NCBI GenBank assembly: GCA_009602735.1
Contig: WELA01002258.1
Coordinates: 871,140 to 935,139 of the forward strand
Origin: Mesotaenium endlicherianum
Lineage: Eukaryota > Streptophyta > Zygnematophyceae > Zygnematales > Mesotaeniaceae
Reading direction: 5' to 3'
Length of the DNA stretch: 64,000 nucleotides
The notes under the pieces are model-generated. The model made no database searches. It worked only from the letters and a program-made list of their open reading frames with translations, and had not been told where the DNA came from. Position numbers and translations under genes: made by a program. Positions 42,084 to 52,078 of the stretch are shown here, piece after piece. Within the stretch, counting starts at the first letter, position 1, and each line of letters opens with the position of its first letter.

Positions 42084-45000
42084 TCCAGTCTACTGACTGT
42101 GAGGATGCTAGAGATAGTGAGTCGTCACTAGCTGCCCTCGTAGCAGGTATTATGGGTCCTGCTGAACTGGATTCACTATGCATGCCTGACAAACAGATAA
42201 AGGAGACCATCAGTAATATAGACGTCCAGAGAGTGCACACTCTGGATGCTCTTGTTCCACCTGATGTCCAACATTTCTTTGCTACGTCAGGAGAACAATG
42301 CGAAAGTCAGGAAAAGACAGTCCCCCCTATCCTACTGCATTGCATGATTGCAGGTAGGAAGGTGAGGGCATTTGTTGACGGAGGGGCGTCACATACTTTT
42401 ATTCACAAGGACTTAGTTAAGCGGCTAAGGCTGCCTACTGTCACCCAAGGGAATAGAAAAATATTCCTTGGAGATGCCTCAAGTATCCCGGGAGGAGTTA
42501 TAACCAAGCCTATTGAGGTCCAGTTAGGTTCTGGCATTGCAGTTCTAACTGAAACGCTTACATTTGAGGTACTCAACACTGGCTTTTATGATCTCGTGCT
42601 AGGCAGGTCCTGGCTTAATAGACATCAAGCTGAAGTGTGTTGGAGCAGAGGTACAGTTAAAGTGAGAGGAGCCAGTGATGGGCAGACTGACTTGGCACCC
42701 ACCAGTGCTCTTCCTCTTGTCCTGTGTGGATGGCAAATGAAGGAAAAGAAGAGGCTTCCAGAAGGATGCAAGTTGCTGAATGCAATGGAGTTCGTCAAAA
42801 GCTGGAACCAGAAGGAAGACAGAATGTTCTGTCTGCTGCTAAGAGAGGTACCTCCTCAACCTGAAGAAGTGGTTGAGAAAAAGGTAAGCCCTCCGGAGCA
42901 CCCTACTGCTGCAAAAATTGTTGCTCAGTACACTGATGTGTTTAACATGCCTCCAGGACTACCCCCTAAAAGGGAAGTAGATCATAGGATTGATCTATTA
43001 CCTGGTAGCCAGCCACCCTGGCAACGCACTTATGGCTTGTCTTATTTGGAGAGCGAGGAGTTGAAAACACAGATTGCAGAGCTGGAGGAAAATGGTTACA
43101 TTTCTCCCAGTAAATCACCGTACGGCGCACCTATCCTATTTGTTAAGAAAAAGGATGGCAGTATGCGGATGTGTGTGGATTACAGAGCCCTGAACAGAAT
43201 TACAGTAAAGAACAAGTATGCTTTACCCAGAATCGAGGACTTGCTTGATACCCTGTCTGGCGCTAAGGTGTTCAGTAAGATAGATCTCAAGAGTGGTTAT
43301 CATCAAATCAGAATTGCTGAGGGGGATGAACACAAGACTGCTTTCCGCACACGTTATGGACACTATGAGTTCAACGTGATGCCATTTGGACTGACTAATG
43401 CTCCTGCTACCTTTATGGGTGCTATGAATGACATTTTCAGACCTTATTTGGATAAGTTTGTGCAAGTTTTCCTGGATGATATTTTAATTTTCTCTAAAGA
43501 TGAAGCTCAGCACACTGAACACTTAAAGAAAGTGCTGGACACTCTGCGGAAAAATCACTTGTATGCTAAAATGAGCAAGTGTGATTTCTTTAAGGAAAGT
43601 ATTGAATTCTTAGGCCACGTTGTCAGTAAAGAGGGCATCAGTGTGGATCCTAAGAAAGTCCAGACCATAAGGGACTGGCCAGTACCACAGTCTGTCTCTG
43701 AAGTTAGATCCTTCCTCGGGTTGGCTAACTACTATAGGAGATTTATTGAGAATTATTCCACAAAGGCCAGTAAACTGACTGACCTTACTAAGAAAGACAT
43801 CGGGTATGTGTGGGGGGAAGAGCAGCAGGCTGCCTTCCAGACCCTTAAAGATGCCCTTTGTTCTGCCCCAGTGCTAGCCGTGTATGACCCCAGCAAACCG
43901 GTGCAGGTGGTTACTGATGCCTCTGATTTTGCCATGGGTGCTATTTTGTTGCAGCCTGCTGACAAAACCACAAAGGATGGTAAGGTACGGCAGGAGTGGC
44001 ATCCTGTGTTGTATGAGTCTATGAAATTTAATCCAGCGGAGATTAATTACTCAGTGCATGATAAAGAGCTGCTAGCTATCATTCATGTACTCAAACAGTG
44101 GAGAGCATACTTACATGGTAAAGCTTTTAAGGTGATTACAGATCATCTAGCTCTGACCCACTTTCAGAAGAAGTCCAAGCTGTCGAGGAGGGAGAACCGC
44201 TGGAGCCAGATGCTGGAGCAGTTCCAAGTCCAGATCGACTACAAACCAGGGAAGTTGAATCCTGCTGATGCACTCTCTAGAAGACCTGACTTGCAAGAAA
44301 GGAACTTTAGTCAGCATGCTGTAGATAAAGTCCTGTGTGCACTCACTTCACTAAAGGTGAAAAAGTCCTTCCTTGAACAACTTAGGAAAGCCTACCTTTC
44401 TGACCCAACATTTGAGCCCAGCCCCACTACTGGTGTGTGTCGTGCTACTGCACTCGGGTATAAGCTCAAGGGAGGGGTCTGGGTGACTGAAACCACTTCA
44501 GGCAGGCTGAAGCTGGTCATTCCTAATAACTTGGAAATAAGGTCTCTCTTACTGAGTCAAGCTCATGACAGTCTCCTGGGTGGACATTTGGGGCAGGCCA
44601 AAACTGTTGGCAAACTGGCAAAACATTATCATTGGGAGGGGTTACCCCGGGAGGTCTTGAAATATGTCAAGTCCTGTGACCAGTGTCAGAGAAATAAGTC
44701 TCGGCACACACCACCCGGAGGTCTCTTGCAACCGCTACCCATCCCAGCGGGACGCTGGGAAACTATATCCATGGACTGGGTGGTCTCACTACCAAGAACT
44801 GCCAACGGGCATGATTCAATACTGGTAGTCGTGGATAAACTGACAAAAATGGTCATTTTTATCCCCACAACTGTCAAAGTGACTGCACTCGAAACAGCGA
44901 GACAGTTTTACAACCATGTAGTATGCCAACATGGGCTCCCTTCTAATATCATCTCAGACAGAGACTCAAAATTCACCTCTAAGTTCTGGAGAGCTTTAAT

Positions 45001-45868
45001 GGGGTTAATGGGAGTCAAACAGCTGCTCAGCACAGCAAACCACCCTCAGACTGATGGGCAGACTGAAAGAACTAACCGAGTTCTGCAGGAGGTGCTGAGA
45101 GCATATATTAACCAAAAACAAGATAATTGGGATGACCTGTTGCCTCAAATTCAGTTTGCGGTCAACAGTGCGGTGCACGCGTCAACGGGCAAAACTCCTT
45201 TTGAACTCAGCCTGGGTAGAGTCCCTAAGTCTCCTCTAGATGTGCTAGGGGAATCTTTAACTCACCCTGAAGGGATTGACAACCCGGTCTCCCTCCAGTT
45301 AACTCAGGAGTTTGCTGACACCCTGTCAGAAGTCCAACGAAACTTGCACACGGCCCAAGAAAACCAACAAAAATACGCTAATCAACACCGTCGGGAACTG
45401 ACATTTTCCAAGGGGGATTTAGTCAAACTGCATTCTCAGCACCTGTACCTCCCTGGTGTGGTCAAGAAAAAGCTTGGCCCTGTCTGGGTCGGTCCATATT
45501 CGGTGGTCCGTCGTGTCGGTCAGAATGCTTACAAACTGAACATGTCAGCTGAATACAAGGGGCACCCGGTCTTTAATGTCTCCTTCCTGGAACCGTACAT
45601 CAAAGGTGATACACTGTTCACAGGTCGGTTCCCTGTCCAACCGGGACCGGTCCCCGCTGTCCGGGACGGCGACCCTGAGGAATATGAGGTCGATGAGATT
45701 TTAGACGCTCGCTCGGTCCGTCGATCGTCTAAATATGTCATGAAATACCTCATTCGATGGAAGGGTTACGATGCCTCTGGGGACACTTGGGAGTTTAAGG
45801 ACCACTTGACCAATGCCAAAGGGGCGTTGACACGGTTCCACCTTCGGGCCGCTGGAGTCCCTCCATAA
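42038..45868 (+). CDS. Pol of the family A chromovirus (PR-RT-RH-IN-chromodomain)
   Basis: The frame opens at 42038, overlaps gag in the -1 phase and has no internal stop; the first ATG is 42152 (1,238 codons from there). Protease: [15 protein letters not shown], with DGG instead of the usual DSG/DTG. Reverse transcriptase: [16 protein letters not shown] and the catalytic [11 protein letters not shown]. RNase [17 protein letters not shown]. Integrase: HHCC zinc domain ([18 protein letters not shown]), then the DD35E core ([31 protein letters not shown]). C-terminal chromodomain: [20 protein letters not shown] with [16 protein letters not shown]. The chromodomain places it among chromoviruses, in which it is thought to guide integration to marked chromatin. 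All catalytic residues are present. Confidence 0.93.
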   Translation, partial: GREKRPAFKRQQQSVIQSTDCEDARDSESSLAALVAGIMGPAELDSLCMPDKQIKETISNIDVQRVHTLDALVPPDVQHFFATSGEQCESQEKTVPPILLHCMIAGRKVRAFVDGGASHTFIHKDLVKRLRLPTVTQGNRKIFLGDASSIPGGVITKPIEVQLGSGIAVLTETLTFEVLNTGFYDLVLGRSWLNRHQAEVCWSRGTVKVRGASDGQTDLAPTSALPLVLCGWQMKEKKRLPEGCKLLNAMEFVKSWNQKEDRMFCLLLREVPPQPEEVVEKKVSPPEHPTAAKIVAQYTDVFNMPPGLPPKREVDHRIDLLPGSQPPWQRTYGLSYLESEELKTQIAELEENGYISPSKSPYGAPILFVKKKDGSMRMCVDYRALNRITVKNKYALPRIEDLLDTLSGAKVFSKIDLKSGYHQIRIAEGDEHKTAFRTRYGHYEFNVMPFGLTNAPATFMGAMNDIFRPYLDKFVQVFLDDILIFSKDEAQHTEHLKKVLDTLRKNHLYAKMSKCDFFKESIEFLGHVVSKEGISVDPKKVQTIRDWPVPQSVSEVRSFLGLANYYRRFIENYSTKASKLTDLTKKDIGYVWGEEQQAAFQTLKDALCSAPVLAVYDPSKPVQVVTDASDFAMGAILLQPADKTTKDGKVRQEWHPVLYESMKFNPAEINYSVHDKELLAIIHVLKQWRAYLHGKAFKVITDHLALTHFQKKSKLSRRENRWSQMLEQFQVQIDYKPGKLNPADALSRRPDLQERNFSQHAVDKVLCALTSLKVKKSFLEQLRKAYLSDPTFEPSPTTGVCRATALGYKLKGGVWVTETTSGRLKLVIPNNLEIRSLLLSQAHDSLLGGHLGQAKTVGKLAKHYHWEGLPREVLKYVKSCDQCQRNKSRHTPPGGLLQPLPIPAGRWETISMDWVVSLPRTANGHDSILVVVDKLTKMVIFIPTTVKVTALETARQFYNHVVCQHGLPSNIISDRDSKFTSKFWRALMGLMGVKQLLSTANHPQTDGQTERTNRVLQEVLRAYINQKQDNWDDLLPQIQFAVNSAVHASTGKTPFELSLGRVPKSPLDVLGESLTHPEGIDNPVSLQLTQEFADTLSEVQRNLHTAQENQQKYANQHRRELTFSKGDLVKLHSQHLYLPGVVKKKLGPVWVGPYSVVRRVGQNAYKLNMSAEYKGHPVFNVSFLEPYIKGDTLFTGRFPVQPGPVPAVRDGDPEEYEVDEILDARSVRRSSKYVMKYLIRWKGYDASGDTWEFKDHLTNAKGALTRFHLRAAGVPP
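42059..42100 (+). promoter_or_regulatory. -1 ribosomal frameshift signal between gag and pol (family A)
   Basis: Slippery heptamer T_TTA_AAA at 42059-42065 sits in the correct gag phase (codons CCT TTA AAA). After a 7-base spacer comes a perfect 10-base-pair hairpin: ACAGTCAGTA (42073-42082), 8-base loop, TACTGACTGT (42091-42100). The gag stop TAA (42081-42083) lies at the top of the 5' arm. Pol is open in the -1 frame from 42038, so a slip here gives a Gag-Pol fusion. Confidence 0.85.
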
Positions 45869-46135
45869 CTGTCATTTCAGTTGACACGGGAAGGTGACAG
45901 GCGGTCCTGTCTCCATTTAAGTTGGAGGGGAAAATATATGACAGTTAGTGAGCGAGAGCGATAAAAACACACTCATACGTTTATGTGTAGCGCATCGCAA
46001 CTACGTCAACTTTTAGCAATCATCCTGTAAGGTAAACAGCAGCGAAGCCACTATACTAAATACTAACATACTTCCTGCAATCCCTATGACAAAGGTCCAT
46101 ATCCTACTAACTTGTGCCCTGGTTACATGTGCAGG
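45869..46135 (+). other. Spacer between pol and ORF3 with a strong 3' splice site
   Basis: GGAGGGGAAAA at about 45926 resembles an internal polypurine tract. TACTAAC at 46105-46111 is a consensus branch point and is followed 21 bases later by GTGCAG (ending 46134), one base before the ORF3 start codon. This fits a spliced subgenomic RNA for ORF3. Confidence 0.5.
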
Positions 46136-47812
46136 ATGGCGCCCACCACACAAAAGGAGGACAGAAAGCGCAAGGCAGAAGAAGCCAGGAGGACAATGGA
46201 GCAATACCAGAAGGAGCTGGCGGCGACGTCCCTCACCAGGAGAGAACAAGAAAGGGTCCGCAAGCAACAAGAGGCGGCAGAAGAGGCACAGAGGAAGAAG
46301 GATCAGGAAGCGGAAAACCTCAGGAAGGCTGAGGAGGAGAGACAGAAGAAACAGCAAGAAGAAGCGGCAGCGGCAGAAGAGGAGAAAAGAAAAAAGATTG
46401 AAGCGGACAGACAGAAGAGCTTGGCCACTTACAGGTATACTGTGGTGGGTGGCCAAAACTTCGATAACCTGAAGGAAGCATTGCTGGCAGCCCAGGAGAT
46501 CAACAGGCTGGAACAGACAACACTGCTACAGAAGGAAGGAGCTACAGCACTGGACAGGTACATCGAGACACACACCGGCGTGGTCCTTTACGAAGATTAT
46601 GCTAAGATGGTGGGCTATACAGCAGAGCAGGCCCGGTATCTCGCAGATGATTCAGAGGACAAGCCGGTCCCCATACCGGGAATAGTGGGAGATCAGAGAC
46701 TCATCCGGATGGTGAGCATGCGGCCCGATAGCTTTAAGGATACGGTATTCTACCTCACACTCCTGCCAGCTTACAATGAAGTTGAGAGAAGGAGCTGGGA
46801 GTACTTGGCCAGGGAAGCAGGACAGCAGATGTTCTCTCCCCACTGGTTCCCGTGTAAACTGAGGAAGGCTGAGCACGGACCCCAGTACTACCAGCAGCCA
46901 ACAGACTGGAGGTGGATGACCGTCACAAATAAGAAGCAGGAGTGTGACCGAGCCCAACCGGATGACTTCCACTATGGCCTAGACGGCTATCTCATCCTAC
47001 CACCTCACATTGCCCCTTGGGACCCCAGGCTGAATGGATGCCTGAGCAATATGAATGCAGAGACCAAGGAACATAGGAGGAGGGGAAGAGAGTACTTCTC
47101 TAAGGGAAAGCATGCCTTTGTCAAATGGGCAAAGAATGCAGGCCGGATAGATATCAGTAGGCTGAAGGCCAAGCAACCTCCAGCGCGCCCTAAGAAAGGG
47201 AGGTCGGTAGACTACTCCATGTCTACTAGGGAGCAGGACGACTTAGTGGACGAGACCCCTACTCTCTCCGAGGAGGAGGATGAGGAGGATGCGGAAGTAG
47301 AACAAGGCAGAGGAGAAGCATCAGCAGCAGGTACTCAGGATACCCAGCGAGAGGCAGTGGCACTTCCTAAAGAACCACGATCAGGTGTGTGGAATGTGAT
47401 CCCAGTTATGGCGACAATTGGACCCCGCGCGCGCTCCCCCAGCCCACCTACCCAAGCAGGGGAAGAAGCTGATCTGACGGTACTGGGCAGCAGACCCAGA
47501 CAGAAATCCCCAGAGGACAGGGATGCCAGAAGAGAGACACGCGGGTGGGCCAGAGGTATGCCAGCCTCCCCCTCCGCTCGAGGGCATGTACCTCTAGCCA
47601 ATGTATTTCAGCATCCTACTGGAATGCCTGTCTATGTGGGAATCAACACCCAAATAGTTGAAGAGCAAGCCACCATCCTCCGTTCTCCCCGAGGGCCAAC
47701 TTTAGAGCAAACAGGGTTCTTTAGAAGGCCAGCTGACAGACCTAGAGGGCTGTCCAGATCTAGGTCCAGATCTCCGTCCCCTGATCCTGAAGCCCCAGGA
47801 ACCACCCCTTAA
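46136..47812 (+). CDS. ORF3 of the family A chromovirus, function unknown
   Basis: 558 codons from ATG 46136 (MAPTTQKEDRKRKAEEARRT). The frame is also open to 46112, but this ATG follows the predicted splice acceptor directly. Residues ~5-95 are a long Glu/Lys/Arg/Gln coiled coil. Residues ~105-330 form a folded-looking block (ALDRYIETHTGVVLYEDYAK, MVGYTAEQARYLADDS, WRWMTVTNKKQECDRAQPDD). Acidic and Pro/Ser/Arg-rich stretches follow, ending in an RS-like tail (GLSRSRSRSPSPDPE). There is no signal peptide or transmembrane helix, so although it occupies the position of env it does not look like an envelope protein. I do not recognise it; an accessory nucleic-acid or particle protein is one possibility. 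It is intact. Confidence 0.75.
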   Translation: MAPTTQKEDRKRKAEEARRTMEQYQKELAATSLTRREQERVRKQQEAAEEAQRKKDQEAENLRKAEEERQKKQQEEAAAAEEEKRKKIEADRQKSLATYRYTVVGGQNFDNLKEALLAAQEINRLEQTTLLQKEGATALDRYIETHTGVVLYEDYAKMVGYTAEQARYLADDSEDKPVPIPGIVGDQRLIRMVSMRPDSFKDTVFYLTLLPAYNEVERRSWEYLAREAGQQMFSPHWFPCKLRKAEHGPQYYQQPTDWRWMTVTNKKQECDRAQPDDFHYGLDGYLILPPHIAPWDPRLNGCLSNMNAETKEHRRRGREYFSKGKHAFVKWAKNAGRIDISRLKAKQPPARPKKGRSVDYSMSTREQDDLVDETPTLSEEEDEEDAEVEQGRGEASAAGTQDTQREAVALPKEPRSGVWNVIPVMATIGPRARSPSPPTQAGEEADLTVLGSRPRQKSPEDRDARRETRGWARGMPASPSARGHVPLANVFQHPTGMPVYVGINTQIVEEQATILRSPRGPTLEQTGFFRRPADRPRGLSRSRSRSPSPDPEAPGTTP

Positions 47813-47877
47813 GATGACAGGCTGAAAAGATAGTCAGTAAGGGAGGCTGGTCAGGGTCAGTTTCTTTATTTGAAGCT

Positions 47878-47932
47878 TAAAGATTACTTGCTGATATAAA
47901 GATCTTTATTAATTGTTAATCGATTCATTTCA
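47878..47932 (+). repeat. Remnant of the family A 3' LTR
   Basis: TAAAGATTACTTGCTGATAT and the following bases match 40500-40570, ending in the same TTCATTTCA. Sixteen bases between two ATCG/GTCG words are missing. The upstream ~675 bases of the LTR are absent; the sequence before 47878 is ORF3 flank. Confidence 0.82.
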
Positions 47933-47937
47933 GAGGA

Positions 47938-49758
47938 GGAGGCAATGGAGGTGCCAAGGAAGAGGGGCAAGCCCACTAAGCAGAAGGCACCAGACATGAG
48001 TGCCCCGGGGTCGAGGGAAGAGAAGAAGATGAGGAAGACAAGGCAGAGGCTAAATGCACGGAAGGCAGCAAAGAAGAGTTCCAGGAGAATGGCAGCAGTG
48101 GATTATGATGCATCTGAACATGAGTTTGACGGAGGGCAACCCCCTAAATGAACATCATGAGCCTGAGAATGTCATGCACGACTTGGATGACTACAAGTTC
48201 AGACAGGTGGTCCCCTGAGAGAAGTTTGAGTGGACGAAAAAGCTGGTGCCTCCACCATGTACAGGTCTGCAAAACCTAGGACCCAAATTTTTCAAAAACC
48301 TGTCCCCCTTTGCGGTTGTTACCATGTTTGTGCCATTGGATTGGTACCACAGAGTTGTTGAAACAAATGCATGTGCAAATGCAAGGAGGGCCAAGGAGTG
48401 GAAGCCAGTCACTGTGTTCGATATTGTTACGTGGCATGGACTGTGTCTGGCAATGGCCTTGTGGCCTTTGCTTAGGATCAGTCAGTATTGGGGAAATGAG
48501 ACTGCTGGTTCACTTCAGTTTCCTACATTTAGGCACAAGGATCAGGTGGCAGGAGATTAAGAAGTATCTTCGCTTTCGAGATAATACTGGCAGGGATATA
48601 CACGCTAAGAATGCAGGTGAGTACAAGCTGTGGCAGTGCTCCTCGTTTAGTGATCTTTTGAAGCACAAGTTTCAGTACTGGTACAATCCTCAGGCGAACC
48701 TAACAGTGGGCGAGAGGGCTATTCCAACATGCAACAAGCACTGTCCAGTCAGAGTCTACAATGCAAGCATACCTTCCAAGTTGGGAATACAGGTGTGGAC
48801 TATATGTGATAGCACTTCTTACTACTGCTATGCTTTCAATGTGTACGACAAAGTAAAGCAGGTTGGTTTGCATACCACCTGTATTCTGGAGTTGCTAAAG
48901 AACTTGCCTGAAGGTGTGATTTACAGCCTCATTCTCAACAGAGGCTTCACTTCTCTCATTCTTTTGGAGAAGCTTGTTGAACTGGACCATAGAGCTACAG
49001 GGAGTTGTCAAGATGGCAGGATGATTTTTCCTAAGGAGCTGCTGCAAGTAGAACCAGAGCTTGGTGAGGAAGAAGTCAAGCAAGGTACTTTCATTGCAGT
49101 AGTTTGTGAACAGCCCCATCAGCTTGCAGTTTTTTGGAAGGATGAGAAGGTTGGACATTTCATGTCTACTGCTATAGGGGTGGATGAGAGAGAGATTCAA
49201 GGGAGGCACAAGGATGGCACTGTGAACTCCATGAAGTGCTCGGAGATGGTGCTGCACTACAACCAGCACAAGGACGCTGTTGACCAATTTGGAGTGCTAT
49301 GTCTGCACGGAAAATATTTTGACGAGCTGGAGCATGTGAGCTACAAATGGTGGCACAACTTATGTTGGGAGTTGTTTGATGGGGCTCTTGCAAATGCAGT
49401 CATTTTGTATGTCATGGCACATCCCAGCGTCACCAAGTTCAAATTTATGGTGGAGGTTGTGAGAGGGATGACTAACTACGAGTTCACGAGGAACAGCAGG
49501 CAGAGATCACAACATGGAGAACAGCCTACAGGCAAAGGAGGAGAGGTGGACAGCCAGGCACTTTCCTGATTGGATCCTAGAAGGAGGAAATGGCCAGAGG
49601 GGAGTGCTGGTCGGAAGAGTAGGGCACCTTTTTACTGCTCATCCTGCAGCGTGGCTCTGTGTGCACTGCCCTGCTTTGGTGTGCTTCACAATGAGAGGAA
49701 GATAGAGCATGTGGATGAGGGACCTTACAGGTTGCCTAATAAGAGGAGGAAGAAATAG
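47938..49758 (+). pseudogene. piggyBac-type transposase, catalytic and C-terminal part
   Basis: After the GAGGA target copy the frame continues with Glu codons, then a basic segment (EVPRKRGKPTKQKAPDM) to a stop at 48149. In other frames follow the N-terminal piggyBac domain (48246-48545: EWKPVTVFDIVTWHGLCLAM, RISQYWGNETAGSLQF), with a TGA near 48219 and a frame slip near 48545. The main domain (to 49569) reads KKYLRFRDNTGRDI, SKLGIQVWTICDSTSYYCYA (first Asp), SLILNRGFTSLILLEKLVEL, MVLHYNQHKDAVDQFG (third Asp) and KWWHNLCWELFDGALANAVI. The usual DNFFTS motif reads NRGFTS, so the second catalytic Asp appears replaced by Asn. After TGA 49567-49569 the same frame encodes the Cys-rich C-terminal finger (FYCSSCSVALCALPCFGVLH). 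The enzyme cannot be functional as it stands. Confidence 0.8.
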
Positions 49759-50252
49759 AGAGCTATAGATGTACCAAGTAAAGTGCATTCTTCAGGAATG
49801 ACGACACTCTAGGGCATGAAGTGGTTATATTTTGACAGTTTCATTTTTCTGCATTTTGAATGAATTTCCATATTGTTTTCTGTGAATGACAATAACAGGT
49901 CTTCTCTTTTTGTTCCTGTAACCTTCTGTGAGTAACATCCATCTCATTTCAGGGGCTATCATCAATTTTCATATATTTACAATAAGTAATCATGCTATGT
50001 TGTGATTTCAATTTTAGGCGAGAAGGTACATGTATGGGAAATTCCAGCATGCACTGCAATGGATGCACTCTCTCAACACAACGTGCACATGATTTACAGA
50101 AGACCTTTACACAGATTCCTACTCATTGTGGGATATTTATTATTATTAACTTCACAAGCTGTATATGACAAGCAAATAAAAGTAGAATGTTTCACACTTT
50201 CTGTTACACCAAGATAGTATCAAAGTAAACCACTCAATAACCACGTCGGTCC
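49759..50252. other. 3' flank of the piggyBac-like gene
   Basis: AT-rich DNA with no supported gene. The 71-codon frame at 50002-50217 has no recognisable motif. The piggyBac 3' terminal repeat and TTAA border were not identified; the family B element is inserted at its end. Confidence 0.35.
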
Positions 50253-50257
50253 CATAT

Positions 50258-50760
50258 TGTAGTGATTTGAGTTATTATATATTAGTTCGCATATATTTTA
50301 ATGTTTTCAAATATATTTGGAGTAGTATTGTGTGGATTCAAGTGTGAATAGGTACTCTAGTGACTTGGTTCATGTCCTTTGAACCTTCTAAGGCATTTTC
50401 GAAGTTAGAGGAAAGACCTAGAAGAACTCCATGTGGCAAAAGTCAGATGTGCCATTTTTAGGTCAAAAGGACATGTGTACATTATTCTAGAAAGAGGTGG
50501 CAAGTTTTGGGATGTGTTGGGTGCCAACACATCAACATACACCTTCCTAGAAATTACTTATGTAGCAAGTATATAAACAAGAGCTAGAACATAGAAAGAC
50601 ATTCCAGAATCACTCTTGTACTTGCCAAAATCCAGAAATATATTAACTTTCAAGAAGCCATCTCTCTTTCAAGAAGCTACCACTTGTGTTCAAAGATCCT
50701 TGTCTTGAATAGATAAAGTATTCTGTTTTACTAAGTACTTTATCTATCTGTTTCACTACA
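50258..50760 (+). repeat. 5' LTR of the family B chromovirus
   Basis: 503 bases, TGTAGTGATTTGAG to TTTCACTACA, with 5'-TG..CA-3' ends. TATATAAACAAGAG at about 50571 is a good TATA-type promoter candidate, which would place R/U5 downstream of about 50600. Confidence 0.94.
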
Positions 50761-50761
50761 G

Positions 50762-50773
50762 TGGTATCGGAGC
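50762..50773 (+). promoter_or_regulatory. Primer binding site of family B
   Basis: TGGTATCGGAGC, one base after the LTR, identical to the primer site of family A. Confidence 0.9.
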
Positions 50774-50797
50774 TAGGCACTTTGGTAGCACAAGAAG

Positions 50798-52078
50798 ATG
50801 GCCGATCCTCAAGACCAACAGCAAGCTTTCGAAGGAAGCCCTTCCTCTCCAAGACACCCTCCTCCAGCGCCGATGGGAGAGCCCACTCAAGAAAATCTGC
50901 AACAACAAGAAGCACCACAAGGAGGAGCACACCCTCCTCCAGCGTCGATGGGAGAGCCTACTCAAGGAAATCTGCAACAACAAGAAGCACCACAAGGAGG
51001 AGCACCGTCAAATCCCGTGGCAGCCGCTATAGCAAAGTTGACCCCACCACAAGGAGTTCCCGCAAATGAGTGGGCAGCCTTCCTAATGACCGTCCACAAC
51101 CAAGTGGGCTTGGCCACCTATGAAGCAACCGTGCAAGCGTCAAGAGAAGCTATGGCTGCCATGGTTGCCCCTATTGCGAGCAATGCTCAAAATCCAGCCC
51201 CGGCTCAAGCGCCTCCACAAGAGCCAACGAGAGCAAGGAAACTCATCAAGCCCGGCAAACCCGACACTTTCAACCCCGGGAAAGGTGCCAACCTGAATTT
51301 ATGGCTCTACCAAGTGGAGACGTACCTCGCGTTCCTTGAAGTACCCGAGGAGGACTACGTTCCCTTTGCCGTTACCTTACTTAGAGGAGCAGCAACATCA
51401 TGGTGGCGTAACTATCAAGCGGCTATATATCAAGCTATGGCGCACCCCATGCTCGGCCAAGAGCCCCCACCATCATATGCAAGATGGGCAGATTTTCGTG
51501 AGGCCCTCAAGAAGCAATTCATGCCCATCAATGCGGAGAAGATTGCCCGAGGAAAGCTCCACCATCTCAAGCAAACGACGTCCGTTCAAGAGTATACATC
51601 CAGATTTCACGCCCTCACTCTTGAGATCCCCAACATGTCTCTCGAGGAGAAGATTGACCGTTACATCTTTGGCCTCAAACCCAAGGTGGCAAAGGAAGTG
51701 GAGTTACGCGACTTGACGGACTTCTCAAAGATCATTGAAGTGGCCCAAAAGGTGGATACCTTGGATTTCAAGCACTCCGTGCCTTCATCTTCACGGGTAC
51801 CGACGACGCGGGTGTACGCAGCCCCTTCCACATCCGAATCTGGACCCACACCCATGGAAATCGGAGTTATTAAAAGGGACCCCGCGGCTGCCCGGAAGAG
51901 TGGAAGACCCTCCAATGACACTTATGATGCAAGAAACCAGCAAGGAGTGAAAGCAAGACTCTCCCCGGCTGAAAAAGAAGCTCTCATGACGGCTGGACTA
52001 TGCTTCTATTGCAAGGAAAAGGGCCATCGTGCACTTTCATGCCCCAAAAAGTTGTCAAAAAACGGACAGCGCCGGTAG
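50798..52078 (+). CDS. Gag of the family B chromovirus
   Basis: 426 codons from ATG 50798, the first after the primer site. The N-terminus has an imperfect tandem repeat of about 27 residues ([20 protein letters not shown] and [20 protein letters not shown]). The gag core follows: [54 protein letters not shown]. The C-terminus has one CCHC knuckle, [14 protein letters not shown]. It is the structural protein of the particle. It stops at TAG 52076-52078, inside the frameshift hairpin. Confidence 0.93.
   Translation: MADPQDQQQAFEGSPSSPRHPPPAPMGEPTQENLQQQEAPQGGAHPPPASMGEPTQGNLQQQEAPQGGAPSNPVAAAIAKLTPPQGVPANEWAAFLMTVHNQVGLATYEATVQASREAMAAMVAPIASNAQNPAPAQAPPQEPTRARKLIKPGKPDTFNPGKGANLNLWLYQVETYLAFLEVPEEDYVPFAVTLLRGAATSWWRNYQAAIYQAMAHPMLGQEPPPSYARWADFREALKKQFMPINAEKIARGKLHHLKQTTSVQEYTSRFHALTLEIPNMSLEEKIDRYIFGLKPKVAKEVELRDLTDFSKIIEVAQKVDTLDFKHSVPSSSRVPTTRVYAAPSTSESGPTPMEIGVIKRDPAAARKSGRPSNDTYDARNQQGVKARLSPAEKEALMTAGLCFYCKEKGHRALSCPKKLSKNGQRR

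Larger units (their letters stand above)
39825..47932 (+). mobile_element. Family A chromovirus (Ty3/gypsy), inserted in the piggyBac-like gene
   Basis: Order: 5' LTR (39825-40570), primer site, gag (40605-42083), -1 frameshift signal, pol with protease, reverse transcriptase, RNase H, integrase and chromodomain (to 45868), a third ORF (46136-47812) and a 55-base remnant of the 3' LTR (47878-47932). The target duplication GAGGA flanks it at 39820-39824 and 47933-47937. Gag, pol and ORF3 are all uninterrupted, so the copy is fairly young apart from the loss of most of its 3' LTR. Confidence 0.9.

Noticed and set aside
46112-46135. Upstream codons (MCPGYMCR) as the start of ORF3
   Set aside because: This counts a non-consensus region before the predicted splice acceptor; ATG 46136 right after CAG|G fits better.
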